A program made the translations under genes and the position numbers. The notes under the pieces are model-generated. The model had not been told where the DNA came from, did not search any database, and saw only the letters and a list, made by a program, of their open reading frames with translations. DNA of 64,000 bases from Kibdelosporangium philippinense (GTDB lineage Bacteria > Actinomycetota > Actinomycetes > Mycobacteriales > Pseudonocardiaceae): NCBI RefSeq assembly GCF_021390435.2, contig NZ_JAJVCN010000003.1, forward strand, positions 1,927,501-1,991,500, in the 5' to 3' direction. Position 1 is the first letter of the stretch. Each line of letters opens with the position of its first letter. Positions 44,069 through 52,842 of this stretch are shown here, piece after piece.

Positions 44069-47000
44069 TTATTTGCAGCCGCACGATCGGAGCGCGGCGG
44101 CGACGGCATCGAGGGCGGGGCGGGCGGCGAGAGTGTCGCTCTGGCTCGTCATGAGGGCGAACACCAGAATCCGGCCATCAGCGTCGAGGACAACGCCTGC
44201 CAAGGAGTTGATCTGCGCGGCAGGCAACGTCCCCGTCTTGGCCCGCAACCAGCCACGACCACTCGCGGCCTGACCGTCCCCGAACCGACCGGCCAACGTG
44301 CCGCTGCCACCCGCGACCGGAAGTCCACCCAGCAACGGCCGCAGCTTCGCGGTCCTCGGGTCCTTGCCGTCCCCGGCGGCGACCGCGAGGATCTGCGCGA
44401 GCAGCCGAGCGGGCGACCTGTTGTTCGTCGACATCCCGCTGCCATCGGACAGTTCGGCACCGGTGACGTCAAACCCGTTGTCGGACAAGACCTTCAGGAT
44501 GGCGGTGTGCAGACCGGCGAACGACGGCTCGGCGCCGGAGGCCTTCGTGACCTCGCGGGCGACGACGTCAGCGAGGACGTTGTCGGAGGTCTGCATGAAC
44601 TGCTCGACGAGTTCGGTGAGCGGAGCCGACTTCACCTCGCCGAGAACCTGCGCATCGGCCGGAGCCGTGACCTCAGGCTTCGCGGCCATGGTCGCGCCGA
44701 TGCGCTTGGCGAACTCGTTCGCGACGGCACGCGGCGGGTTCTGACTGCGCGGGCTGCGGTCCTTGGCCGGATCAGCCCTGGCGCCGTCCATCATCAACGG
44801 GGTGATCGGCGAGATGTACCCCTCGCCGACGTCACCCGGAAGCACGCCAGGCGCCAGGTCATCACCGGTGTACCGGCTGCGGTCGAGGTAGACCTGGGTG
44901 ACCGGGCCCTTGGCTTTCACCTGTGCGACAAGGTCATCGAGCCTCGCGGAGCCGGGGAACACGGAGTTTTTGCCAGCGGGCAAGGAATTGAGCGTGGCAT
45001 CACCCCCGCCGACGATGATGACGCTGCCCGGCTGCGGACCCGCGACAACCTTGGTGCTGAACTGCTGGCTGTGCTGAAGCTGCAGAAGGGCGGCGGCCCC
45101 AGTCAGGACCTTGGTGGTGGACGCGGGAGTGAGCGGAGTCGTCGGCCCCCTCTCCCAGAGGACATCCCCGGTCACGGCATCGATGACGGACCCGGTGAGG
45201 GTGCCAAGGACCGGATTGCCCGCCGGAGCGGCAAGGGCGCTTTGCACACCCTGTGGTGTGGGCCGCGCAGCCTGGACATTCGGAGCCTTCAGGTTGGGTA
45301 CGAAGGCAACGGGAGCGGGCGGAGGCGCGGCGGCAGCCTCAGCGGCCGTGCCACTGAGCCCAAGCCCTTCCTTGACCCCGGGGACGAAGAAGACGACACC
45401 GGCACCGAGGGCGATCACGGCGACGATGGCCACGAGGACGATGAGCCGCTTTGGGCGCTTCTTGCCGGGTAGCGGCGGAATGGCGCGGTGTGTGTCCTCA
45501 TTGGATGGAGGCGGCTGCTCGGTCTGCGGTTGTGGTTCGGCTTTCAGTGCCTGGCCGGAGGTCTCCATGCCCATCGGCGCCTTGGGCCTCGGGAGATCCT
45601 TTGGCTTTTCGAGCCCTGCCGGGGCATGCGGGCTCCGCGGGAGCTCCTTCGGCTTTTCGGGGCCTACGGGTGCGTGCAGCGTCCGTGGGAACTCCTTCGG
45701 CTTTTCCGGACCTTGTGGCCGCAGGGGCGGAGCGTGCAAGTTGCGCGTGGGGGCGCCAGGCTTGTCCAGATTGCGCACCGGTTCCGGCACCTTCGGCCGC
45801 ACGGGCGCAGGAGGCATCGGCTGGTTGCGTGGCGGGAATCCCCCAGGCGCCTTTGGCCGAAGCGGCGGCGCGGGCAGTTGCGTGGTCTTGTCACCACCGG
45901 GCCGTTGAGGCCGCGTCGGAACCTGAGCGGGAGTGGAGAACCACGAGTCAGGCCCCTTCTTGGTCTCCTCAGGCTTTTGAACGGGCCGTACCTGAACAGT
46001 CTTCTCACCAACCGGCTCAGCCTTGGGACGGCTTTCCGGCTTGGGCGGCCCCTCAAGGTCCCGCGGGCTGACCGGCTGCGTCTTGCCGACATCGGCAGCA
46101 GGTCGACGCAGCCCACCGAAACCTTCAGGATCTTTACGCTCGGCGCCCGGTCGACTGAGCCCGCCGAAGCCCGCAGGATCAGGCCGCTTGACCGGCAGCG
46201 TTTGGACGGTCGTCTCGCCCCGGTCCTCAGGCTCGGCGGGTTTCTCCGGTTCGGCCGGAGCCTCAGCCAGCGCGACATCGGGCGCTGGCTTGCCCGCCGC
46301 GACTGGTTCAGCAGGTGGCTCATCCTCGACCTGCGGAACGTCAACGGTCGCGGAGTCGGCAGGCAGCCGGTCCTCGGCCACCTCCGCCACATGCAAAACC
46401 TGGAAAAGATCGGAATCAACAGGCTCCGCATCGGCGACCTGCGCAACCGGAAGAACCTGGAAAAAGTCGGAGTCAGCAGGTGCAGCGACAGACGGATCGT
46501 CCTCGGCCGCCTGTGCAGTCGCGGAATCACCAGACTCGACGACCGAGGGAGCGTCCCCGGCAACCTGGTCAATCGGAAAGACCTGGACAAAGTCGGACTC
46601 GACCGGCTCGACAACCGACGGCCCATCCTCGGCAACGTGAGGAGCCTGCGCGGTTGCCGAATCACCGGGCTCCTCGTCCCTCGGCCCGCCTGCACCCTGC
46701 GGAACCTGGAAAAGATCCAAGTCAGCAGGCTCCGCGACCGACGGCCTTTCGTCAGCAACCTGCTCGACGTGCAGAACCTGGAAAAGATCCGAATCGACAA
46801 GCTCAGCACCCGACGGCTCGTCCTTAGCCACCGACGGAACCTGCACGGTCGCCGAATCACCAGGCTCAACGGCAGGTGGCTCGCCCTCAACGATCTTCGC
46901 GACCTGCGGAGCCTGAACCGTCGCCGAATCAGGTTCGGCGACCGACCGCTCACCCTCGGCAATCTTCGCGACCTGCGGGACCTGGACAGTCGCCGAGTCA

Positions 47001-48202
47001 TCAGGCCCCGCCGCACTGTCATCCGCGCCGGTTGGTTCCTCATCGACGGGCGTCTCGACCGGCGTACTTTCGGCTACCGGCTCGGCATCAGCCTCGTCCG
47101 CCGGTTCGCCCGGTTCATCCGCACGGACCGGCTCAACACCGTCTGCCTGGTTCGGTACATCCGCAGACTCCGCCTGGACGGCCTCACCTGCTGACTCGAC
47201 CGGGACGTTGTCGGCTACCTCCGGTTGCTCTGCCTCCGCTGGGCCAGGCTTCTCGTCGGTTGAGGCGGCTGGTTCCTCCCCGATGACCTCAGGGACCTGC
47301 GCGGCCTCCAAATCAGCGGACCGCTCATCGACCGGAGCAGCCGTCGACTCGTCCGGGCCCCCGCTCGCTGCCTCCTGCAAGGCCTCCGCATCGGTTGGCC
47401 CATCCTCGCTGGCCGGTTCGCTGTCGCTGGCCTGCTGGACCTGGCTGGTCTCCGCATCCACAGGCCCGTCGCCATCGGTGGACTCAGCTTCTCCGGCCTC
47501 CGACACCTGCGGAACTTCCGCGGTCTCGGAATCAACAGGCTCATCTGTACCGACCGGCCCGGCGTCGCCAGCCTGCTGAACCTGCGCGGCCTCCGATTCG
47601 ACAGACCCAGCATCACCGTGCGCCCGCGCGACCTCCGAGTCCGCGGACTCATCCACACCGACCGACCCAGCATCACGGGCCTGCTGAACCTGTGCGGCCT
47701 CAGAGTCCGCAGACTCACCCACAGCACCATCAGACCCATCCGTGCCAACCGACTCGGCGTCCTGAGGCTGGGCCTTCTCCGAAGACCCGGCGTCACTGGT
47801 CTGGCCATCCTCCTGAGTCAGTTCAGCCGCGACAGCCTGTACCGGCACGGTGTTTTCGGCGCCAGACTCCGGGCTCGATGGCTCCTCGGAAACCGGAGAC
47901 TCCGCAACATCCTTGGCCGTAACCGGTTTCGGACTCGAGACCGACTGGCCGGGTTCGATCCGCATGGGCATCGCGCGGGGTAGTTCGCCGGGTGATTCGA
48001 ACCACGTTGCCGCCCCTCCGGGCGGGTCGCTTTTCAGCTGCGCGGGCTTCGGCTGCTGGCCTGGTTCGATTCGCATCGGCATCGCCCGGGGCGGCGCATC
48101 GGGCGAGGGGGATTCCGTTTTATCGGGATCTACCTGCGGAAAACCGGTGGACGAGCGGTCGTCGTCTGCTGTCGGCCACGCCGGGTTGCCCTGGTCTGCC
48201 AC
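44069..48202 (-). CDS. dacB: D-alanyl-D-alanine carboxypeptidase (PBP4 type) with giant acidic repeat domain
   Basis: 1377 residues, about three times the size of mycobacterial Rv3627c. Residues 1 to about 910 are cytoplasmic and of low complexity: Glu, Asp, Ala, Pro, Val with two repeat types, DSATVQxPxVA and (D/E)SDLFQVLxVAxVA, each about five or six times, and PRAMPMRIEPGQ twice. A Pro/Lys-rich stretch and one membrane segment (about 917-936, LIVLVAIVAVIALGAGVVFF) follow. The outer PBP4 domain has SxxK (STTK near 1027), SxN (SDN) and KTG. It trims peptidoglycan; the cytoplasmic part resembles a scaffold. Codon use in the repeats stays high-GC. Confidence 0.87.
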   Translation of the reverse strand: MADQGNPAWPTADDDRSSTGFPQVDPDKTESPSPDAPPRAMPMRIEPGQQPKPAQLKSDPPGGAATWFESPGELPRAMPMRIEPGQSVSSPKPVTAKDVAESPVSEEPSSPESGAENTVPVQAVAAELTQEDGQTSDAGSSEKAQPQDAESVGTDGSDGAVGESADSEAAQVQQARDAGSVGVDESADSEVARAHGDAGSVESEAAQVQQAGDAGPVGTDEPVDSETAEVPQVSEAGEAESTDGDGPVDAETSQVQQASDSEPASEDGPTDAEALQEAASGGPDESTAAPVDERSADLEAAQVPEVIGEEPAASTDEKPGPAEAEQPEVADNVPVESAGEAVQAESADVPNQADGVEPVRADEPGEPADEADAEPVAESTPVETPVDEEPTGADDSAAGPDDSATVQVPQVAKIAEGERSVAEPDSATVQAPQVAKIVEGEPPAVEPGDSATVQVPSVAKDEPSGAELVDSDLFQVLHVEQVADERPSVAEPADLDLFQVPQGAGGPRDEEPGDSATAQAPHVAEDGPSVVEPVESDFVQVFPIDQVAGDAPSVVESGDSATAQAAEDDPSVAAPADSDFFQVLPVAQVADAEPVDSDLFQVLHVAEVAEDRLPADSATVDVPQVEDEPPAEPVAAGKPAPDVALAEAPAEPEKPAEPEDRGETTVQTLPVKRPDPAGFGGLSRPGAERKDPEGFGGLRRPAADVGKTQPVSPRDLEGPPKPESRPKAEPVGEKTVQVRPVQKPEETKKGPDSWFSTPAQVPTRPQRPGGDKTTQLPAPPLRPKAPGGFPPRNQPMPPAPVRPKVPEPVRNLDKPGAPTRNLHAPPLRPQGPEKPKEFPRTLHAPVGPEKPKELPRSPHAPAGLEKPKDLPRPKAPMGMETSGQALKAEPQPQTEQPPPSNEDTHRAIPPLPGKKRPKRLIVLVAIVAVIALGAGVVFFVPGVKEGLGLSGTAAEAAAAPPPAPVAFVPNLKAPNVQAARPTPQGVQSALAAPAGNPVLGTLTGSVIDAVTGDVLWERGPTTPLTPASTTKVLTGAAALLQLQHSQQFSTKVVAGPQPGSVIIVGGGDATLNSLPAGKNSVFPGSARLDDLVAQVKAKGPVTQVYLDRSRYTGDDLAPGVLPGDVGEGYISPITPLMMDGARADPAKDRSPRSQNPPRAVANEFAKRIGATMAAKPEVTAPADAQVLGEVKSAPLTELVEQFMQTSDNVLADVVAREVTKASGAEPSFAGLHTAILKVLSDNGFDVTGAELSDGSGMSTNNRSPARLLAQILAVAAGDGKDPRTAKLRPLLGGLPVAGGSGTLAGRFGDGQAASGRGWLRAKTGTLPAAQINSLAGVVLDADGRILVFALMTSQSDTLAARPALDAVAAALRSCGCK

Positions 48203-48320
48203 TCAGTTCTCCCTGTCCAACATCACGTCCACGGACCGACTGCCGTGATGTCGGCCGAGCTCGAGGCGTAGTCCAGACTAGTGGCGAGCACATACAAGAG
48301 ATGATGAGCGAGGAACAGAC

Positions 48321-48824
48321 GTGGAGTTCGACGTCACGATCGAGATCCCCAAGGGCGTACGCAACAAGTACGAAATGGACCACGAGACGGGGCGGATCCG
48401 GTTGGACCGGACTCTGTTCACCGCCACCCAGTACCCGGCTGACTACGGGTTTGTCGACGACAGCCTCGGCGAGGACGGCGACCCGTTGGACGCTCTCGTA
48501 CTCGTGCAGGAACCGACGTTTCCCGGCTGCCTGATCCGCAGCCGCGCGATCGGCATGTTCCGCATGCGTGACGAGAAGGGCGGCGACGACAAGGTCCTGT
48601 GCGTGCCCGCGGAGGACCCGCGGTCGGAGCACTTGCGTGACATCCACCACTTGAGCGAGTTCTACCGGCTGGAGATCCAGCACTTCTTCGAGGTCTACAA
48701 GGATCTCGAGCCGGGCAAGAGCGTCGAGGGCGCGACCTGGGTCGGTCGCACCGAGGCCGAGGCGGAGATCAAGCGTTCGTACGAGCGCTACCAGGCTCTG
48801 CACGCCGCCCCCGAAGGACACTGA
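48321..48824 (+). CDS. ppa: Inorganic pyrophosphatase
   Basis: A 167-residue family I pyrophosphatase hydrolysing PPi. Active-site DGDPLD at 52-57, YPADYGFVDD and the paired Asp in CVPAEDPR are present. GTG start at 48321. It is divergent from dacB with a 118-base gap, as Rv3628 is in Mycobacterium. A palindrome and a strong terminator follow. Confidence 0.95.
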   Translation: MEFDVTIEIPKGVRNKYEMDHETGRIRLDRTLFTATQYPADYGFVDDSLGEDGDPLDALVLVQEPTFPGCLIRSRAIGMFRMRDEKGGDDKVLCVPAEDPRSEHLRDIHHLSEFYRLEIQHFFEVYKDLEPGKSVEGATWVGRTEAEAEIKRSYERYQALHAAPEGH

Positions 48825-48837
48825 AACACGAGGGCCG

Positions 48838-48863
48838 CTTTCGTGGCGTTGAACGCCGCGAAG
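48838..48863. repeat. Near-palindrome after ppa
   Basis: CTTTCGTGGCGTT-GA-ACGCCGCGAAGG, a near-perfect palindrome with a GTTGAAC-like core, 14 bases after the ppa stop and before a classical terminator. It differs in sequence from family-1 repeats but occupies the same kind of position. Confidence 0.5.
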
Positions 48864-48884
48864 GTGACCTTCACGGCATAACCG

Positions 48885-48919
48885 AAGGCCCCGCTCCCTC
48901 GCGAGACGAGCGGGGCCTT
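48885..48919. terminator. Bidirectional terminator between ppa and MFS gene
   Basis: Perfect arms AAGGCCCCGCTC/GAGCGGGGCCTT with a T-rich tail (CTTTCTT) on the plus strand; serves ppa and can serve the convergent exporter gene. Confidence 0.87.
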
Positions 48920-48948
48920 CTTTCTTCGTGGTGGGGAAACGGGAAACC

Positions 48949-50571
48949 TCAGTGCATCGCGGCCACCGGCGCCGCGGTGTCCTCTTCGGACGCTGCGCGC
49001 TGCAGGCCTGACTTGTTCGTCAGCGGCACCTCTTTGAGGAACCAGATCAGCGCGAACGCCACGATGAGCACGATCCCGCCGACCATGAACACGGTGTCGA
49101 GCGAGCTGGCGAAGCCGTCGAGGACCGGCCGTGCTTCCTGCGGCGGCAGTTGGTTGATGAACGCCGTGTTGTTCAGGTCCAGTCCACCCGCGCCCGCCGG
49201 AAGCGGGGGCAGGCTCGCCGCGGCACGGGCCGCTGCGATCCGGTCGGCGACGATCCCGAACAGGATGGACAGGAACACCGCGGTACCGACCGTGCCACCG
49301 ATGGACCGGAAGAACGTGGCCGACGAGGTCGCCACGCCCATGTCCTTCGCGGGCGCGTCCGCCTGCACCGCCAACAGCAGGCTCTGCATGCACAGACCAA
49401 GTCCGGCACCGGCCAGCGTCATGATCAGCATCGTCTGCCACAGCGCGGTGTCCGTGCCGATCTGGGCGAACAGGAACAACGCGACCGTTGTCGCGGCGAG
49501 GCCGATGATCGGGAAGATCCGGTAGCGCCCGGTCCGCGAGGTGATCCGGCCGCTGACCGTGGCTGACGCCAGGATGCCGAACGTCATCGGCAGCGTCATC
49601 AGACCGGACTCGGTCGGCGTCGCGCCCTTGACGATCTGCAGGTACAGCGGCAGCGACATCATCATGCCGAACATCCCGATGCCCATGATGAAGTTGATCG
49701 AGTTGGTCAGCGCGAACACCGGGCGACGGAACAGGCGCATCGGCAGCAGCGCCGCGTCACCCATCCACCGCTCGACGAACACGAACGCCACAAGGCCAAC
49801 GACACCAGTCACGTACATCGCGATCGACGCGACTGAATCCCAGCCCCATTCACGTCCTTGCTCGGCAACGATCAGCAGCGGCACGAGACCGATCGTGAGT
49901 GTGGACGCGCCCCAGAAGTCGATGCGCTGCGACACCTTCGTGTGCGGGACGTTCAGGACCCGGCTCACCACAACCAAGGCAATCAGCGCGATCGGCACGT
50001 TGAGCAGGAACACCCAGCGCCAGCCGGTGATGCCGAGGAACGTGTCGAGACCGGCGAACAGACCACCGATCAACGGACCGCCCACACTGGACAGTCCCCA
50101 CACGCCCATGAAGTAACCGGTGTAGCGGCTGCGCTCCAGCGGCGAGGTGATGTCCGCGATGATCGCGAACGCCAGCGACATCAGGCCACCGGCACCGAGA
50201 CCCTGCACCGCGCGGTACGCGGCGAGCTCGTACATCGAGGTCGCGATGCCTGAGAGCAGTGAACCGATCAGGAAGACCGAGATCGCGGTCAGATACATCG
50301 GCTTACGGCCGAAGATGTCGGAAAGCTTGCCGTACAACGGGGTCGAGATGGTCGCCGTGATCAGGTAGGCCGTTGTCGCCCACGCCTGGATGGTCTGGCC
50401 GTGCAGCTGGTCGGCGATGGTCTTCATGGCCGACGCCATGATCGTCTGGTCGAGCGCCGCGAGGAACATCCCGAGCATCAGCCCGGACAGGATCGTCAGG
50501 ATCTGGCGGTGGCTCAGCGCGCCGGCCCGCGACGCGGGTGCCCCAGCGGCGGCTGTTGCCTGTTCGGACAT
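48949..50571 (-). CDS. MFS multidrug exporter, DHA2/14-TMS family
   Basis: A 540-residue EmrB/QacA-type transporter with about 14 membrane segments. Motif C-type ALDQTIMASAMKTI in segment 1, motif A GKLSDIFGRKPMYL, and AYRAVQGLGAGGLM are present. It exports drugs or metabolites by proton antiport. Its ATG overlaps the stop of marR (TGATG), so the two are co-translated and MarR probably controls it. Confidence 0.92.
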   Translation of the reverse strand: MSEQATAAAGAPASRAGALSHRQILTILSGLMLGMFLAALDQTIMASAMKTIADQLHGQTIQAWATTAYLITATISTPLYGKLSDIFGRKPMYLTAISVFLIGSLLSGIATSMYELAAYRAVQGLGAGGLMSLAFAIIADITSPLERSRYTGYFMGVWGLSSVGGPLIGGLFAGLDTFLGITGWRWVFLLNVPIALIALVVVSRVLNVPHTKVSQRIDFWGASTLTIGLVPLLIVAEQGREWGWDSVASIAMYVTGVVGLVAFVFVERWMGDAALLPMRLFRRPVFALTNSINFIMGIGMFGMMMSLPLYLQIVKGATPTESGLMTLPMTFGILASATVSGRITSRTGRYRIFPIIGLAATTVALFLFAQIGTDTALWQTMLIMTLAGAGLGLCMQSLLLAVQADAPAKDMGVATSSATFFRSIGGTVGTAVFLSILFGIVADRIAAARAAASLPPLPAGAGGLDLNNTAFINQLPPQEARPVLDGFASSLDTVFMVGGIVLIVAFALIWFLKEVPLTNKSGLQRAASEEDTAAPVAAMH

Positions 50572-51086
50572 CAGTTTTCTCCTCTTGCACGCGCCATCTC
50601 GGCGGCGTGCTCTTCGATGAAGGTCGGAATGGCGCGCTCGTGGTCGACGAGGAACCGTTCGAGCAGTTCGACGAACCGCTCGCGGTCTTCCTCAGGCCAG
50701 TGCGCGAGCATCCGGGCCAGCGAACTGCTGCGCTGGCGGTGCCGGGCGTCCAGCAGTGCACGCCCTTTGTCGGTGACGGCCAGCAGGCTGGCTCGTCCGT
50801 CCGCGGGATCGGCGCGGCGCTCGATCAGTCCGTCCTTGACCAGCCCGGCGACCTGCCGGGAGATCGTCGACGGATCCGAGTACACCGCTTCGGCCAGCGC
50901 GTTCGACCTGGCCGGCCCGATGTGCTTGAGCGCACCGAGCAGCACCATCGACGTCTTGTCGATGCCGATCTTGCTGAGCTGCGACGACACCGCTGCCCAC
51001 TGCCTGCCGAGCCCCATCATCGCGGTCCCGAGCCGCGACCCCAACTCGATTTCGGCCTCAGTGGGCACCTGGCTTGCGTCGACCAT
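50571..51086 (-). CDS. MarR family transcriptional regulator
   Basis: A 171-residue regulator with a winged helix (about 48-115: LGALKHIGPARSNALAEAVYSDPSTISRQVAGLVKDGLIERRADPADGR in part) flanked by dimerisation helices. ATG at 51086 has AAGGG upstream; ATG at 51110 is an alternative. It is coupled to the MFS gene. An imperfect inverted repeat with CTTG/CAAG halves near 51121-51139 is a candidate autoregulatory operator. Confidence 0.88.
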   Translation of the reverse strand: MVDASQVPTEAEIELGSRLGTAMMGLGRQWAAVSSQLSKIGIDKTSMVLLGALKHIGPARSNALAEAVYSDPSTISRQVAGLVKDGLIERRADPADGRASLLAVTDKGRALLDARHRQRSSSLARMLAHWPEEDRERFVELLERFLVDHERAIPTFIEEHAAEMARARGEN

Positions 51087-51198
51087 GCCGATCCCTTGAT
51101 TTGCTTGCATCACCCAATTACTTGCTCGATACAAGCATGCGCTTCGCGGGTTTATTCCGGCAACCGAATTAACCGGTGGGCGACATCACAGGTCAGCC

Positions 51199-51244
51199 CT
51201 CGTGAGTGTTTATGCGTGTTCTAACCCTGATAACCACTCACGAG
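51199..51244. repeat. Palindromic repeat copy D
   Basis: Family-1 palindrome: CTCGTGAGTGTTTAT on the left, ATAACCACTCACGAG on the right, core GTTCTAAC. It contains the TGA of the ROK kinase gene (51238-51240) and lies about 110 bases upstream of marR. Confidence 0.87.
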
Positions 51245-52101
51245 GCTTGAGCTGCGGCGAGAGCGGCGGCGCCGATCGCCACGGCGTAGGCGCCCAGCTG
51301 GGCCGTTTCGATCAGTAGGCCTGCGTTGGTCGGCAACACGGTCGCCTGGACCGCTGCCCGACAGGTTGGTTCGAGCAAGTCCCAAGAACCAAGCACGCCT
51401 CCCCCGAGTACCGCGATCTGGCTGTCCAACACGGTAGCCACGACCGCGATCGCTTGGCCAAGAGCAGCGCCAGCCTCCTCGAAGACCTGCTGGGCCTCCG
51501 GGTCCCCGAGGCGAGCCCGTTCAGCCACCTGACCTGCACTGATGTCCTGGCCGTAACGTCGGCTGATGGACAGCCCGGACGCCACGGACTCGAGATGTCC
51601 ACGAGCACCACACGTGCACGGCTCGTTGCCGAAGCCCGGCGTGTGGCCGATCTCCCCGGCTCCCCCGCTGGCGCCACGCAACAGCACGCCGTCGCTGATC
51701 AGCGCGCCGCCGATGCCGGTGCCGACCGTGATGCCAAACGCGTGCTTGTAACCGCGCGCCGCGCCAGCCGTGGCTTCGCCGTGCAGGAACGCGTTCGCGT
51801 CGTTGTCCACGACCAGTGGCAGGCCAAGTTCCCTGCTCACGATCTCGGTGAGGTTCGTGCCCGCCCACCCGGGAAAGACCTCGGTGGTCGCGGCGACCGC
51901 GCCGGTCGGGTCGATCACGCCCGCCGCGCCGATCCCGATGCCTTGGGCGCCTTCGGCCAGTTCAGCGGCCATTTCGATGGCGGTGGCGAGGATCTTGCCC
52001 GGCGGCGACTCCGCACGACGGCTGTCCAGGATGCGCAGGTCGTCGTCGCACCGCACGAGCTGGATCTTCGTGCCGCCGATGTCCACGCCGAGCCAGCTCA
52101 C
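51238..52101 (-). CDS. ROK family sugar kinase (glucokinase-like)
   Basis: A 287-residue ROK kinase: ATP site VDIGGTK (6-12), catalytic Asp101 in VVDNDANAF, and a zinc motif P-C162-T-C164-G-A-R-G-H169-L-E where the usual third Cys is His. Probable substrate glucose, N-acetylglucosamine or N-acetylmannosamine. There is no helix-turn-helix, so it is an enzyme rather than a repressor. Its stop lies in palindromic repeat D. It is divergent from cutC with 15 bases between starts. Confidence 0.87.
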   Translation of the reverse strand: MSWLGVDIGGTKIQLVRCDDDLRILDSRRAESPPGKILATAIEMAAELAEGAQGIGIGAAGVIDPTGAVAATTEVFPGWAGTNLTEIVSRELGLPLVVDNDANAFLHGEATAGAARGYKHAFGITVGTGIGGALISDGVLLRGASGGAGEIGHTPGFGNEPCTCGARGHLESVASGLSISRRYGQDISAGQVAERARLGDPEAQQVFEEAGAALGQAIAVVATVLDSQIAVLGGGVLGSWDLLEPTCRAAVQATVLPTNAGLLIETAQLGAYAVAIGAAALAAAQAS

Positions 52102-52116
52102 TGGATACTCGCGATC

Positions 52117-52842
52117 ATGGGTGTGCGGGTGGAGATCAGCGTCGAGTCGGTCGACGGCGTCCGGATCGCGTCAATGCATGGCGCGGACCGGGTCGAGTTG
52201 TGCGCTTCGTTGTCCGACGGTGGCCTGACGCCGAGTCGTGGGTTGCTGGAGCTGGCAGCGATCCGCTCGGGCAACACCGAAGTCCACGCGCTGATCCGGC
52301 CGCGAGCGGGCGACTTCCGGTACTCGAAGGACGAGATCTCGCTGATGGTGCGCGATATCCGCGCTGCCGGGGTGGATGGGGTTGTGGTTGGCGCGCTGGG
52401 TGAGGACGGTTTGCTGGATCCGGCGTGCGCGGCGTTGATCGACGCGGCCGAGGGCAAGCCGGTCACGTTGCACCGCGCGATCGACGTCAGCGCGTCGCCG
52501 CGGCGGGTGCTGGGGCAGGCGATGGAAATGGGCTTCAAGCGAGTGCTGACCTCCGGGCAGCAGCGGTCGGCGCTGGACGGTGCGCCGCTGATCAAGTCGC
52601 TCGTCGCACAGGCTGGCGATGCCATCCAGGTGATGGCGTGCGGTGGGGTGCGTGCCGCGAACGTCCTGGAAGTCATTGCGGCGACTGGGGTTTCCGATGT
52701 GCACGCCGGAGTGCGCGCGCCGGTGCGCGGCGCTTCGAGTGGCACGGTGTCATTCGCGGGTGTCGGGGTGCCGGATGGATTCGACCACTTCGAGACCGAC
52801 GCTGACGGTGTCGCTGCGTTGATGTCCGTCATCCGCGGCTGA
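52117..52842 (+). CDS. cutC: CutC family protein
   Basis: A 241-residue TIM-barrel of the CutC family: VEISVESVDGVRIASMHGADRVELC, GGLTPS, HALIRPRAGDF, HRAIDVS and LTSGQ are hallmark segments. Named for copper tolerance in E. coli, but the biochemical role is unsettled. Here it sits between a sugar kinase and an oligopeptide importer, which suggests catabolism rather than copper handling (inference). Its 3' end overlaps the convergent ABC ATPase gene by 14 bases. Confidence 0.88.
   Translation: MGVRVEISVESVDGVRIASMHGADRVELCASLSDGGLTPSRGLLELAAIRSGNTEVHALIRPRAGDFRYSKDEISLMVRDIRAAGVDGVVVGALGEDGLLDPACAALIDAAEGKPVTLHRAIDVSASPRRVLGQAMEMGFKRVLTSGQQRSALDGAPLIKSLVAQAGDAIQVMACGGVRAANVLEVIAATGVSDVHAGVRAPVRGASSGTVSFAGVGVPDGFDHFETDADGVAALMSVIRG

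Noticed and set aside
45488..47194. Long plus-strand open frame (568 codons) opposite dacB
   Set aside because: It lies entirely antisense to the low-complexity dacB repeat region; Arg/Leu-rich composition and lack of motifs mark it as a by-product of biased codons.
51121..51139. Strong MarR operator upstream of marR
   Set aside because: Only CTTG/CAAG halves match; kept as a remark under the gene, not as a separate feature.
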